A stretch of DNA of 64,000 nucleotides from Dryomyza anilis (lineage: Eukaryota > Arthropoda > Insecta > Diptera > Dryomyzidae): positions 53,038,622 through 53,102,621 of the forward strand of contig OX638133.1 in NCBI GenBank assembly GCA_951804985.1, given 5' to 3'. The number at the start of each line of letters is the position of its first letter. Position 1 is the stretch's first letter. The notes beneath the pieces are model-generated. The model saw only the letters and a list, made by a program, of their open reading frames with translations. It had not been told where the DNA came from and did not search any database. Shown piece by piece: positions 37,601-47,384 of the stretch. The translations under genes were made by a program, and so were the position numbers.

Positions 37601-39259
37601 TGCGGTTCTCGCTTGAATTTTAATTTGTTGATTAAAAAAAATATTCTGTATTTCTGTCTGTGATTTCATGGGTAGTTTTATAATATGATTTTTATGTTTA
37701 TCAAAGAATGTTATTGTTTTGTCTATCGCATTTATTACAGATCGATTCCATAAATTGTCACGTCCGATTATTCCGTCAGCTGGTACTCCTTGTTCAAGTG
37801 ACACTGCGTGTAACATTAAACTTAAGCGCCTTATGTTCCTATGTTGGATTTTGGTGGAACCTAATGTTCTAACGCACCCACCAAAAGCTCCCTTTAAATC
37901 CTTTTGTATACTCTCGTTAAAGTCTGGTAAACTTGTCATTGCATTTTCTTTTACTATACTGGCATCAGCTCCTGAGTCTACTAGTAAAATAAGTCTTCCA
38001 TTTTTAGCTGCCTCGCAAGGTACTTCAATGAAAACGTCACTTACATTAGTTAAAACCGAGCTATCTCCATGTCCACTGCATATTATGCGATCACCTTCAT
38101 CTTCCTTTAATTCATATTTTAATTCATTGGTCTCCTCTGTTCTACGGAAATTTAATGGAGTAGTAAATTCAACCACAGTCTCTTCCGACGTCCGATCTAC
38201 CATTCCTAACTCTATCGGCCTTATCTTACTATTATTATGGAGTCTCCAGTTTTCTGGCCTAGACTGAGCCCCTTGTGTATCATGATTATAATTATTATTT
38301 CCTGCTGAATCAAATTTTCTTTTTGCGTGGCAATTATCTATTTTATGCCCCTGTGTATCCCTCCATGAATATTTCATATTACTTGTATTATTTTTCCCGT
38401 TATACATCTTATTATCCATATTAACAAAATTGCCAATATTATTATTAGCACATATCCAATTAGATTCGTGACCATAAGCTCCACATTCGTAGCAGAACGG
38501 CGTATTTTTCCTAATAATACAATCGTCCCTAGTATGCCCAAATTTACTACAAAATGAACATGTTGGAACACTCCTTTTATAGTTACTTTTATTATTATCT
38601 ATTTGTTGCAATTTATTTTCCGACTGAGTGTTTTCTAATTTAGTTTTTTCTATATAATTATATTCATCCTCTTCCGACCTTGGACTTCGCTGCATAAGAG
38701 CCTGCACATTTAAAGCTTCTTCCAACAATGTATCTAATGTTTCTGACTTACTACCCAACAGTACAACTTTTATCGTTCGATCCCTCACCCCTACTTTAAA
38801 AGAGATCAACACTGAACTCTGTAATTCCAAACTGAATACGTCATCTTCACTTATCTTTTTACTGTATTTTTTACTTGCAATTTCCAAAGCCATGGATTGC
38901 AACTCATCTAATCGTCTCCCAAACGCTCTCAAACTCTCTTTACTATTTTGATAAGCTTTTTTGATCTCTTTTAGTACTGAATCTAAAGAAATTTCTTTTA
39001 AGTACGTATTTTTTAACAACTCGTATAATTCTTCTATTTTTTGAAACTGTTTTGTCCTCACTAATTTATATGCATCTCCCTCCAAACGTAACCTAACACA
39101 TTTTATAAATTCCTCACTATCTGATTCTTTAATTTTTAACTTTGCTGTTTCACAACATTCAATAAATTTATACAATTCTGTTTCTAATAATGGAGATTCC
39201 GCCCCAGAAAAGTAAGGAACAACGTAATGAACTCGTTTCAATACATTTTCAGTACCCAT
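34679..39259 (-). CDS. Gag-Pol polyprotein of a Ty3/Gypsy retrotransposon (1526 aa)
   Basis: One uninterrupted ORF encodes all core functions. Gag (about 1-330) ends with two CCHC zinc knuckles, at 234-247 and 256-270 (the second has five residues between His and the last Cys). Aspartic protease has LLVDSGADASIV near 425-436. Reverse transcriptase spans about 715-910, with LVIDFRKL at 756 and catalytic YLDD at 856-859. RNase H has TTDAS (1003), TIEREF (1042), TDHQPL (1070) and NADALSR (1112). Integrase has an H-H-C-C zinc finger (H1187, H1194, C1224, C1227) and catalytic D1256, D1316, E1352 (D35E), followed by a GPY/F-type end (WVGPYEV near 1480). All catalytic residues are present. Gag and Pol are fused without a frameshift, unlike many Gypsy elements. 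The start follows a leader of about 850 nt. Confidence 0.97.
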   Translation of the reverse strand: MGTENVLKRVHYVVPYFSGAESPLLETELYKFIECCETAKLKIKESDSEEFIKCVRLRLEGDAYKLVRTKQFQKIEELYELLKNTYLKEISLDSVLKEIKKAYQNSKESLRAFGRRLDELQSMALEIASKKYSKKISEDDVFSLELQSSVLISFKVGVRDRTIKVVLLGSKSETLDTLLEEALNVQALMQRSPRSEEDEYNYIEKTKLENTQSENKLQQIDNNKSNYKRSVPTCSFCSKFGHTRDDCIIRKNTPFCYECGAYGHESNWICANNNIGNFVNMDNKMYNGKNNTSNMKYSWRDTQGHKIDNCHAKRKFDSAGNNNYNHDTQGAQSRPENWRLHNNSKIRPIELGMVDRTSEETVVEFTTPLNFRRTEETNELKYELKEDEGDRIICSGHGDSSVLTNVSDVFIEVPCEAAKNGRLILLVDSGADASIVKENAMTSLPDFNESIQKDLKGAFGGCVRTLGSTKIQHRNIRRLSLMLHAVSLEQGVPADGIIGRDNLWNRSVINAIDKTITFFDKHKNHIIKLPMKSQTEIQNIFFNQQIKIQARTAKIVSLHLKTKIPIVLIHKQEIFPGVYLGESISNVSKNRVYVSVLNATEKEIIIDSTFKPKFSNFNQYKESDTNNSTINSINSVNITNRINKLLEEIKIDETLNKDEITSLQNLCVSYHDVFHLDGDELTYTPALKHEITTQWNQTPINQKQYKLPHTHREEINRQVGKMLDDGIISPSTSPWNSPLLLVPKKSGKEGSKKWRLVIDFRKLNDVTVKQVFPIPRIDEILDQLGHSRYFSTLDLASGYHQVLVEERDKEKTAFSTGLGHFEFNRMPFGLTGAPATFQRIMNHILTGLQGIDCFVYLDDIVVYGKNLAEHELRLSRVLQKLREHNLKLNTEKCQFLRREVIYLGHKCSELGALPDPSKVECVKNIPVPRNKKEVQAFLGLINYYRKFIGNMAKLSLPINNLLRKDVKFTWTDDCQNSFIKLKESIISPPILAYPDFTKPFLLTTDASNEAIGAVLSQGNVGSDRPIAFASRALNGAEKNYSTIEREFLAIVWATKNFRAYLLGRHFQIYTDHQPLRSTANLKNQTSRLARFRHKLSEYDYEISYKPGKQNLNADALSRIPHPEPDITAVQTRSKTTQNKLDNQISKTKQQVSTPVLDEITTDTKNELISSQLLTDPEEIKTVIKDFHDSALGGHQGAVKTYFRIRKQFKWKGMQKEIKDYVKNCHKCQVNKSSRLTKMPMVLTDTPVRPFDKVYMDLVGILPETISGNKYILTFQDDFSKYMCCVAIPDAEANTVAKAFYDEIITRHNIPKVLVTDNGSNFVSKLFSDTCKLLGIKKLHITPYHPQANGSLERSHRPLAEYLRNFSKEDGSNWDQWLNSAMHVHNNTVHMSTGQTPFRTLYGYDFDMPTNLKRKCSPVYNTDDYNKLLKYQIQRTHEIVRENQEKAKEKSKQIYDSTLHPKIFSVGDKILLKNQNRKNKFSPIWVGPYEVLSIVSPVTTMISIKGKGKKFHNNLLKAYNFEENITK

Positions 39260-40113
39260 TATTAGTGTTTCTTATTTTTCCATTTACTTAATTATATAAT
39301 TCACTATGCCTTTTTTAATTAAATTATTTATATTGTTTTTACTAGTTTCATATTAAATAAACTTTTAACCATTTTTTAATTTATCTATTAAATTTTTTAC
39401 AAATATTGTTTATCTCATTTTATGTTTCATTATTTAAACTTTTTAATCTATATTTTCAAATCATATCAACATGTAATTTATGAATACTGAATTAATTTAT
39501 TTTTTACATTTAATTTGGTTAAAATTTTCCAGTTTTGTTTTTTTTTAATTAATTTCGCAACATTATGAAAACATTACTGTAACAAAATTCTTATGTTATT
39601 CAATTTATTTAAATTCACAATTTTATTAATTATTATCATTTAATGATTTAAACTATTCTATATTGTTTCACTATTACTTTAAAAATGTGCTTTAATATAT
39701 CAATTAAACAATTTTATAAAACATTTAGTTTACTTATTTAATTTTCTGATTTATCAAATTATATCATTTATGTTATTCATTTCTCAATTTTATTTCACAG
39801 TTTTTTTTTTTTTTTTATTCCACAATTAATTTCAAAATGTTCAATTGTTTTTTCATTTTTTAAATGTCAATTTTCATAATCCCATGATTTTTACTTATTA
39901 CAACTCTCCAACATGTCTCTTGTTTTATATCACAAATTTACAAAATGTTATTTTTTTACCGCTCACATGTTTTTCACTATTTTTCACAATACTCACAAAT
40001 GTAAAAAATATTTTCCCTGATCCTAAATATTTATTTTTTCCAATATTAATCTCCATCCAGTCCTTCTCGTCCCTTGGGAGTTGATGTATGGTTCGAAAAC
40101 CGGCTGCGCCAAA
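39260..40113 (-). other. Gypsy 5' leader
   Basis: About 854 bp of very A+T-rich sequence between the 5' LTR and the Gag start. It would hold the packaging signal. The plus-strand frame at 39845-40084 is not a gene. Confidence 0.8.
40100..40111 (-). other. Primer-binding site
   Basis: TGGCGCAGCCGG on the minus strand, 2 nt from the 5' LTR. It resembles the tRNA-Ser type site of 297/17.6-like elements, from memory. The same 12-mer occurs inside each LTR at 31183-31194 and 40151-40162. Confidence 0.8.
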
Positions 40114-40741
40114 TGTTGTATTTAAAATTATCCTTATTAACCTAATCCTACCGGCTGCGCCAAATGTTGTAATTAAAATGTCCGTTGCTTAGGCGTGAGG
40201 CCAAATGTCGCAACGTTCCATTTATAATTACCCATGATGTCCTACCAGAGAATGTCCAACGTCGAAGTTCCATTTTTATTAACCGAAATAATTGAAACAA
40301 GTCTTTTCTTCTAAGACATACTTTTATTTAAACTAAAGTTCTATTTTAATATTAACATTATTAAGTAACACGTCTTTAACGTCCAACTTATAACTCTAAC
40401 TCACACTAACAACTGCCTTAAAATCTAACTTAAACTATTATATGGAGGCATGTTTCAAATCTACATGTTCCGGCAGAGTGCCGTGCGCAAATTCCACTCA
40501 CTATTTGCTTCCGTAAGGGAAAAAGCCCTTAGCCAATCATGCTTCTGCTGGTTTGACCCAGCTTCGCTCATACTGTTGTTAGTTCATTGGCTTGCTGGAC
40601 TATGACACATATGTCCTACGTTGCACTTTACTGCAACGTAACGATAACTGCATGAAGTAGTCATCGCGTAAGTAGGTCACGATACGTTTATAATATCAAC
40701 GTATAGTGACTTACCAAAACACACTATGTTGACTTACAACA
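40114..40741 (-). repeat. Gypsy 5' LTR
   Basis: 628 bp, same sequence as 31146-31773, followed by the target duplication CTAT at 40742-40745. Confidence 0.97.
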
Positions 40742-41455
40742 CTATTTATGATATACCTAAATGACATATTTGACTCAATAGATCTGCATAATTGCATACC
40801 ATTTGTTTTTGCAGATGATATACAATTAATATTTTATGGTCAACGTCATTATACTGATGTTTTGGAAGCCGTTATTAACTACAATCTTTCTAATATATCT
40901 TCTTGGATGTTTAATAATAATCTTAAAATTAATGCTGCAAAAACTAAATTTATGCATTTCAACCCATATAAGACCGATATAAATTATTTAAATATTAAAA
41001 AAAAAAAATAATAACGAACCAGTTCAGTTACAGAACCAACTTAAATTTTTTGATCGATCATTCTATGTAAGAGTAGCTCGTTGTTGGAATACACTTCCTG
41101 CCATCTTACGGTCTTTTTCATGTGCGCATACTTGTAAGTACGGATCGTACTTTACCTATTTTTATATATTTCTGTTATAGCTGGTATTTTGGACCACTTC
41201 ATTAATTATTTATTTTATTGATTTACCGTTGTTTTTCTGTTTAGGGGAGCAGTATCAATGAATTTAGTTGTATTTAGTATTAAGTTTTTATGTCAATTTA
41301 ATGTTAAGCCCCAACAGAAGTCGGCAAATGCAACTGTGGGAACACATTAAATTGTATGTAGGAACCCATAATATGAATATGCCCGTGGTTGTCAAATATT
41401 GGCATGTTTATATATTTTGAAGTTTAAAATTAAAATCAAAATATTAATAAATATT
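40742..41455 (+). pseudogene. LINE reverse transcriptase, right part (after the Gypsy insertion)
   Basis: Continues from CTAT as FMIYLNDIFDS, then VFADDIQLIF (catalytic FADD, about 40806-40820) and NNNLKINAAKTKFM, and breaks at 41011. A further in-style block, FFDRSFYVRVARCWNTLP (about 41048-41101), is the usual C-terminus of such LINEs; the stretch between is deleted. The A+T-rich 3' end lies near 41455. Joined to 30530-31145 without the SINE and Gypsy element, it is one LINE. Confidence 0.85.
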
Positions 41456-41969
41456 CAAATAAAAAATGAAGAATTTGAATTTTGAAAAAGTTAAATTTAA
41501 AATTAAATACAAGAAAATTTAAATAGATATGCCTCGCTCATGTTGAGGAAATCTAAGTGGCGGAAGATACAATTTAAAATATGTGGCTTTTTGTGACTGT
41601 TGCACTACTTTATTAGTTATATGATAATCTGCTGGAGCAGTGCTGTTTCGCATGGGAATCTTCGACGACAAGCAAATGACACATACATTTAAAATCACAG
41701 AACCTTTGCAGATATTAATTAAAACAATGCATTTGATCTGACTTTTGGTGTTTAGTTTCCTTTTGCCAATTGCATTATAGGCCATTCAGCTCTTGACTCA
41801 ATCAGCACATCGCCTATTTTCCTTGTCTTGACTGCAATATTCTTGCCATGGTGGGTCTAAGTTCATTCATTGTCCTACCAAAAAATACATTTAAGTTCGT
41901 GAAAATCGGAACATATTGGCTGCTGATTTTGTTTATTTGGTTTTCCGTCAAACACATTATAGTATATTA
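41456..41969. other. Spacer, no gene assigned
   Basis: An 88-codon minus-strand frame (41519-41785) has a balanced composition with several Cys and His but no motif I recognise. Confidence 0.35.
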
Positions 41970-43180
41970 AGGACTGCGTCGAATAAAATTGTTCGTTACA
42001 TATCTTCCCATAATGTGCTATTGCAAGATTCAAGCTCTGAATTAAATGGCAGAAAATAATTTGTGTCAGTTATAGTCAATACAAAATTTATTTAACGCGA
42101 AAATGGCAAACGAAGTGGAAGTGCGAGAAAATATAATTAAAATTTTTCAAAAACAACCTAGTTGGTCTTTTAAAAAAATTGCCAAGGAGGTAGGGGCTAA
42201 CCCTAAGACCATTTCTCGCGTTATCAACCGCTTTAAGGAAGACCTGAGTATTGATCGGAAGAAAGGTTCTGGTAAAAAAAAGGCCCACATGATCGTGAAA
42301 AGTAGAAGAAGGTTGTGAATATTTTAAAGAAAGATCCAAGCATATCCGGAAGGAAATTGGCGAGAAAGGCGGATTGCTCAGAATCTTTCGTGCGCAGGAC
42401 TAAGAAAGAAGCTGGGCTGAAGACGTACAAGGTCCAAAAAGTTCCGGATAGAAATGCCGTCAAGAATGAAACCGCAAAACAACGAGCTAAAAATCTGAAC
42501 CAAGGTTTTTTTAAAAAATTCGATTGCTACATAATGGACGACGAAACTTATGTTTTAACGGACTTTTCTCAGCTACCTGGGCAGGAATTTTATACAGCCG
42601 ATGTCGCTGAAAAATTCAAATAAAAAAAAAATGACAAAATTCCCAAAGAAATTACTTGTTTGGCAGGCAATTTGCAGTTGTGGAAAAAGGAGCAGCTCAT
42701 TCGTGACATCGGGTACAATTAATAGCGAAATATATGTGAAGGAATGCTTGCAAAAGAGATTGCTTCTATTTTTACGCCAACATGAAGTGTCCACATGTTT
42801 TTGGCCTGACCTTGCTTCATGTCACTACAGCAAAACGGCCTTAAAGTGGATTCAACAAAATGCAGTGATTTTGGTGCCTAGAGAAGCCAATCCACCAAAC
42901 TGTCCAGAACTCAGGCCGATTGAGAGATACTGGGCTTTAGTAAAAAGGGAGACGAAGACAGCTGTGAGGGTGTCGAACACTACCATTACAACATTAATGG
43001 AAGGGGTTCCGGAAAAATTTAAACTTTTTATTAAAAAATATTAATTTCTGGTTTTTTATATTTTTTTTTTAAATCTAAAAATAATTTGCAAAATAAAATA
43101 TTTTATTCTATAAAAATTCGATTACTAGATTTCTAGATTTTTTCATTTTTGTAGCGGACAATTTTATTCGATGCAGTCCT
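41970..43180 (+). mobile_element. ITmD37E-type Tc1/mariner element, 1211 bp
   Basis: TIRs of about 28 bp: AGGACTGCGTCGAATAAAAT with TGTTCG, and the inverse CGGACAATTTTATTCGATGC with AGTCCT. TA flanks both ends (41968-41969 and 43181-43182). It carries one transposase gene with two frame breaks. Confidence 0.93.
42103..43044 (+). pseudogene. Tc1/mariner transposase with DD37E signature, two frameshifts
   Basis: The N-terminal helix-turn-helix (WSFKKIAKEVGANPKTISRV) starts at ATG 42103. The frame is lost near 42310 and resumes in 42315-42623 with a second HTH (SGRKLARKADCSESFVRR) and first catalytic Asp in CYIMDDETY. A second break falls in the A10 run at 42621-42630, after which 42631-43044 has LLVWQAICSCG, the second Asp in CFWPDLASCHYSK and the Glu in RPIERYW. 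I count 37 residues between the second Asp and the Glu, the signature of the ITmD37E group first described in mosquitoes. Without both repairs no full enzyme can be made. Confidence 0.93.
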
Positions 43181-43245
43181 TATATCTGTCTTTTTTTAAC
43201 ATCTTTCTGTTTCATTTATTTATTATAGCAATTTTATAAAGATAT

Positions 43246-43290
43246 GCAACCCTAGGTGATACGGTGTATCTCACAGAAGATACAATGTAA
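43246..43290. mobile_element. F10 MITE, single end
   Basis: 'gcaaccctaggtgatacggt' followed by 'atctcacagaagatacaatg' matches one arm of the 127-bp palindromic MITE at 52857-52983. Confidence 0.7.
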
Positions 43291-43519
43291 ATCGGGCAAT
43301 ATGAGAGAGTTTCGTCAAGTTTCTATAACTTTAGCTAGCTTATGCAAAGAGCGAAACAAACCGTACATTCCGTATGGAAAATATGTCATTTAATTTTTAT
43401 ATTAAGAAATAAAATTTTTCAAATAAAAAAAATAATAAAACTTGATTTCAAAAAAAATATGATTTCAAAACAAAAAATATGCCACCTGTTTGAATTAATT
43501 TTCCGTTCGTTTATTCATC
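43291..43519. other. Short A+T-rich spacer
   Basis: The 61-codon frame at 43342-43527 is Lys/Ile/Phe-rich with no motif. Confidence 0.4.
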
Positions 43520-43807
43520 CCAGCTAACGCCAGAGTTCAAGTTACACTCAGGCTCCAGTATCTTCAATCTTACTTGAATGTTTTGATTTTAGTATACAAG
43601 TATTTTAGTACCAATTTTTTTTTTGGAAACCCTTTTTTTCATTCAAAAATTAAATTAAAGTGACAAATGCCAAACACTTTGGCAAACAAAAAATATTGTA
43701 TAGAAGAAAATAAAGCATGACGAGAAACTTAATTGGGTGAGTAATTAACTGAAAATTAAGCTTAAACTTTATTACATTTACTCCCGCAGACACCTAAAAC
43801 AATACAG

Positions 43808-43924
43808 ATGACGACCGAACAATGTACCGCTGCATTACAGGAGTTTGAAGTCGAGAAATATGTTTTAATATGGGAATGCTGGATGTTTGCAGCCATGACT
43901 ACATTCGGCGTTATTTTTAATTAA
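43808..43924 (+). CDS. Unrecognised 38-aa micro-ORF with a membrane segment
   Basis: MTTEQCTAALQEFEVEKYVL followed by a hydrophobic IWECWMFAAMTTFGVIF and a stop. It has an acidic, polar N-terminus and one probable transmembrane helix (about residues 18-37), a layout seen in small mitochondrial or ER membrane proteins. A splice-acceptor-like CTCCCGCAG ends at 43789, 18 nt before the ATG. The whole insertion is absent from the sister repeat at 30340-30375. It could be the last exon of a small host gene copied into the repeat. Protein not recognised. Confidence 0.35.
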   Translation: MTTEQCTAALQEFEVEKYVLIWECWMFAAMTTFGVIFN

Positions 43925-44035
43925 AAAATATATGTATTGTGTATTTACTTCTATTTGATTTTGTTTTACTGCACTACATGCGCATGCATTTTTCCGCTAC
44001 ATCAGGACTCTTTTGTGAGCAATTTCGGAAGCTTT

Positions 44036-45301
44036 TTATACCCTACACTAAGAGTGAAAGGGTATAATCAGTTTGGTACTCCGTTTGTAACACCCTGAAG
44101 AAAGCATCTCCGATATGGAAAAGTATATATATATATATTCTTGATCAGCATGACCTCCTGAGTCGATTTAGCGGTGTCCGTCTGTCTGTCTGTTGAAATC
44201 ACGATTACGGAAAGAAGAGAAGAGCTAGAGCAATGAAACTTTAGATTTAGATTACTTATATATCTAAGCTGTCTGAACAAGAAAATTGCCATTATCGATT
44301 TATTCTGACATGAGAACCGACCACTTTTGTTCAAATACCTCATATAAAATTTACATCTACAGATCAATTTTACTGTATACGTGCTTAGGTAAACTTTTTT
44401 GGTCGAATATATATATATTGACATCATGCTGAAATACATGAAAATAATCAGCCCAATCGAGTCGGGAGACATTTCCGACGGAATTGACAAAAAAGCAATC
44501 GAGCAGCTCACAGTTATCCGACGTATATTCGAAAATTTTCATCGGAAACATATCAATCGAGTTTCCCGTCGTGTGAACATTTACTGTCAAATTTGCTCAC
44601 ATTTTATTTTTATGTGAAAACATGAAATTTTAGATATTTAGTAATTGATTGCAGAAATAAATTAGTTTAAACTGTGCAAATAGTTAAACAATAATTTATT
44701 TCGACTGCTTGGATGAGGGAAACTTGCTAAAATCGCTATGAAAATTTAACTATTTCAGTACCTACTGTCGTTAGCATTTAAAAAATAAATTAAAAAATAA
44801 AATTACATTCGTTTTGTATTTGCAGTCATTATAAAATGTCAAATAGAGTACGTTCAATCAATAAAATTGAAAACAAATTTAATTTTTACTTCGAAATTTG
44901 GCATTTAATATCGAAATTGAGAGGAAAACAATATTGCGTGGTTTTATAAATGTTTCCCGTTCCTCGGAAAACTTGATTAGATTTTTTTTTCCGTCGGAAG
45001 AAGAACAATCCGACGAGCTTCCGTTCATCGGGAACCTCGATTAGGCTGAATGTTTCCCTGCGAAACGAGTTGTGGTTCCCAATAAAAAATTCGAAATTCG
45101 GTACACCTACCCATTTGTAAATATGGGTATAAAATGAATGGAAATTCTTCAGCGATTGAAAGTTTGTAGTTATTTTCAGGATTCGTATACCCTGGTGACC
45201 TATATACCAATTTGAATGGTAACCACACATATGTGTAGGGTATTTATAGTCGGCTTAGACCGACTATAATTTTGATAATCCTAACTATCATAATAACACC
45301 T
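44036..45301 (-). mobile_element. F6 dispersed repeat, copy 3, interrupted by F3
   Basis: Inverted F6 from TATACCCTACACTAAGAGTG to 'actatcataataacac', split by an F3 element. ORFs at 44068-44511 and 44886-45230 cross element boundaries and are not genes. Confidence 0.75.
44449..45048 (+). mobile_element. F3 element, 600 bp
   Basis: Starts CAGCCCAATCGAGTCGGGAG and ends GGGAACCTCGATTAGGCTG, giving inverted ends of about 13 bp (CAGCCCAATCGAG). A 3-bp target duplication AAT is at 44446-44448 and 45049-45051. No transposase. Confidence 0.85.
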
Positions 45302-45370
45302 ACTTTAAATTTTCCATGTGATCTAACTTTCCCAACTGGTTAAACTTCAAAGACGATGCGCGAACATAGG

Positions 45371-45552
45371 ACAATAATAGATTCAATCACTAATTTTTTA
45401 AGCCTACTTCTATCCAAACATTTTGATGATAAAATATTGATTTAAAGTGTTTTTAACTTCATCTGCAATACTCAAGCACAGGAAATTATTTTCCGACTCA
45501 AATTTTCTTGTGATAAACTCTAGCAGCACTATGTAAATTAAGACCTTTTACA
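45371..45552. mobile_element. F9 MITE, right half
   Basis: Matches the right half of 20601-20951, including 'cttcatctgcaat' and 'gataaactctagcagcac'; no left TIR. Confidence 0.65.
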
Positions 45553-46485
45553 ACTATGGGAAAAATATGCCGATCCGACTTAATGTGTAAAATTTACTTA
45601 TTTGGTACCTGTAATACAATTTTCAATCATTCGGGAAATAATCCGGAATATATCCCGGGATCCCGGGATTATTTTTCTAATCCCGAAAGTCCCGGGATTG
45701 CCAAAATGCTTCGGGATAGGAACCCCTAATGCCACGCCTACTTTTCAAATAATATATATTGTTAAAAAAAATAAATTAAAATTTGACATGGTCACAAAAA
45801 TGGAAATAAAATATATAACGGTAAAATCGAAATTCTAACAGAAACTTTCAAATATTTTTTTATTTTTAAGGGGTACAAAGTGACCTTAGGTTCACTTTTT
45901 TTCTTTTATTTTAGCCTGTATTTTAGGCATGGAATTTTTTTAGAGCTGCCCCTTAAAGTATAATTTCTACAGATTGTTTTTAATTTTCGTATAGGTAGAC
46001 TTATAGATTTTGGATAAAGAAACTAAAAAAGTCGCAACGGTTTCCACGGATTCTAAAAATGTACATATTACTGAAGTTACAAGGTGTGAATATTTTTCTT
46101 TTGCCAACAAATATTTTTAAAAGCTTCACATATAAGTATATTCTGTAGACTAAATGAAAATGGTCAATTTATTTTTACCATATTAAAGAGAAAAATATTA
46201 AAAAATTAGTTAAATTAATACTATTTTTTTTTATTTTATTTTAAAAATACATCATTTTGTGGCTGTGCGCGAAATGAAGGACTTATAAAAAAAAAATAAA
46301 AACGTAGTTTAATAGGTGGAATATTAGAGAATACGATGGTGATGAAAACAAATGTTTATACTCTTTTGAAAATTTGAATGTATGCCATATTTAGACTTGT
46401 GCGTCGTAGTACACGCATAGAAAAATATTGTTAGATCCGACAATAAAATAGCAATATGCATGTTCAAAATAGATCCCATTATATT
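45553..46485. other. Spacer with a CCCGGG-rich patch
   Basis: 45640-45720 has four 'tcccggga' type palindromes within 80 bp, perhaps part of a MITE end. The remainder is A+T-rich. No gene seen. Confidence 0.45.
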
Positions 46486-47084
46486 CAGCCCAATCGAGAA
46501 ACGCGTCGGTAGACATTTCCGAAGGAATTGACAAAAAAAGCAATCGAGCAACTAAAAGTATATTCGAAAATTTTCATCGGAAACAAATCAATCGAGTTTC
46601 CCGTCGTGTGAACATTTACTGTCAAATTTGCTCACATTTTATTTTTATGTGAAAACATGACATTTTAGATTTTTCGTAATTGATTGCAGAAATAAAGTAG
46701 TTTAAACTGTGCAAATAGTTAAAAAATAATTTATTTCGACTGCTTGGATGTTGGAAACTTGCTTAAATTGCTATGAAAATTTAACTATTTGAGTACCTAC
46801 TGTCGTTAGCATTTAAAAATTTAATTAAAAAATAACAATACATTCGTTTTTGTATATGCAGTCATTTTAAAATGTCAAATAGAGTACGTTCAATCAATAA
46901 AATTGAAAATAAATTTAATTTTTACTTCGAAATTTGGCATTTAATATCGAAATTGAGAGGAAAACAATGTTGCGTTGTTTAATAATTGTTTTCCGTTCCT
47001 CGGAAAACTTGATTATATTTTATTTTCCGTCGGAAGGAGAACAATCCGACGAACTTCAGTTCATCGGGAACCTCGATTGGGCTG
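46486..47084 (+). mobile_element. F3 element, 599 bp
   Basis: CAGCCCAATCGAGAAACGCG to ACCTCGATTGGGCTG, with the 3-bp duplication ATT at 46483-46485 and 47085-47087. Close to the copy at 44449 throughout. Confidence 0.85.
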
Positions 47085-47384
47085 ATTATTGTCATTTCAT
47101 TGTCGGATTTAAAAATTTGATTGTTACTTTCGAGAAATAGTTTGATTGTTGTTTTTAAAAATCTACATTGTCAAATTAAATGCAATTAAATTGCCAGTTG
47201 AATTGTTAATTCTTAAAAACACATGAAATCAAATAAACCATTTTATATTTTAATGCATTTTATTTATCCACAATTTTTAAAGAAATATAATGAAGATCTC
47301 ATATTTATATTATTAAATCTTGAAAATAGACTGTAATTGTTGCGGTGACCATGCATCTTTTGTTTTGCTTACTCGTTTTGCTTA
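47085..47384. other. A+T-rich spacer
   Basis: No coding signal or repeat recognised. Confidence 0.4.

Larger units (their letters stand above)
31146..40741 (-). mobile_element. Complete Ty3/Gypsy LTR retrotransposon, 9596 bp
   Basis: Two 628-bp LTRs (TG...CA), one Gag-Pol ORF, primer-binding site, polypurine tract and a 4-bp target duplication CTAT at 31142-31145 and 40742-40745. The LTRs read identically and the ORF is open, so insertion was recent. It lies head-to-left in the RT of a LINE. No env ORF: 2.9 kb of A+T-rich sequence separates the pol stop from the polypurine tract. Confidence 0.97.
43520..45345 (-). mobile_element. Inverted copy of the 29252-30523 element
   Basis: Begins CCCAGCTAACGCCAGAGTTC, the right edge of 29252-30523 inverted. 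It runs through F6 and the shared 'gatctaacttccc' flank to about 45345, where the far terminus is lost. It differs by an insertion of about 290 bp (43677-43965) holding a micro-ORF, and by an F3 element at 44449. Confidence 0.7.

Noticed and set aside
37719..38267. 182-codon plus-strand ORF
   Set aside because: It is antisense to the Gag-Pol gene, which has clear protease and RT motifs on the other strand.
44068..44511. 147-codon minus-strand ORF
   Set aside because: Crosses the F6/F3 border, and includes the (CAGA)n-type block; not conserved in the other F6 copies.
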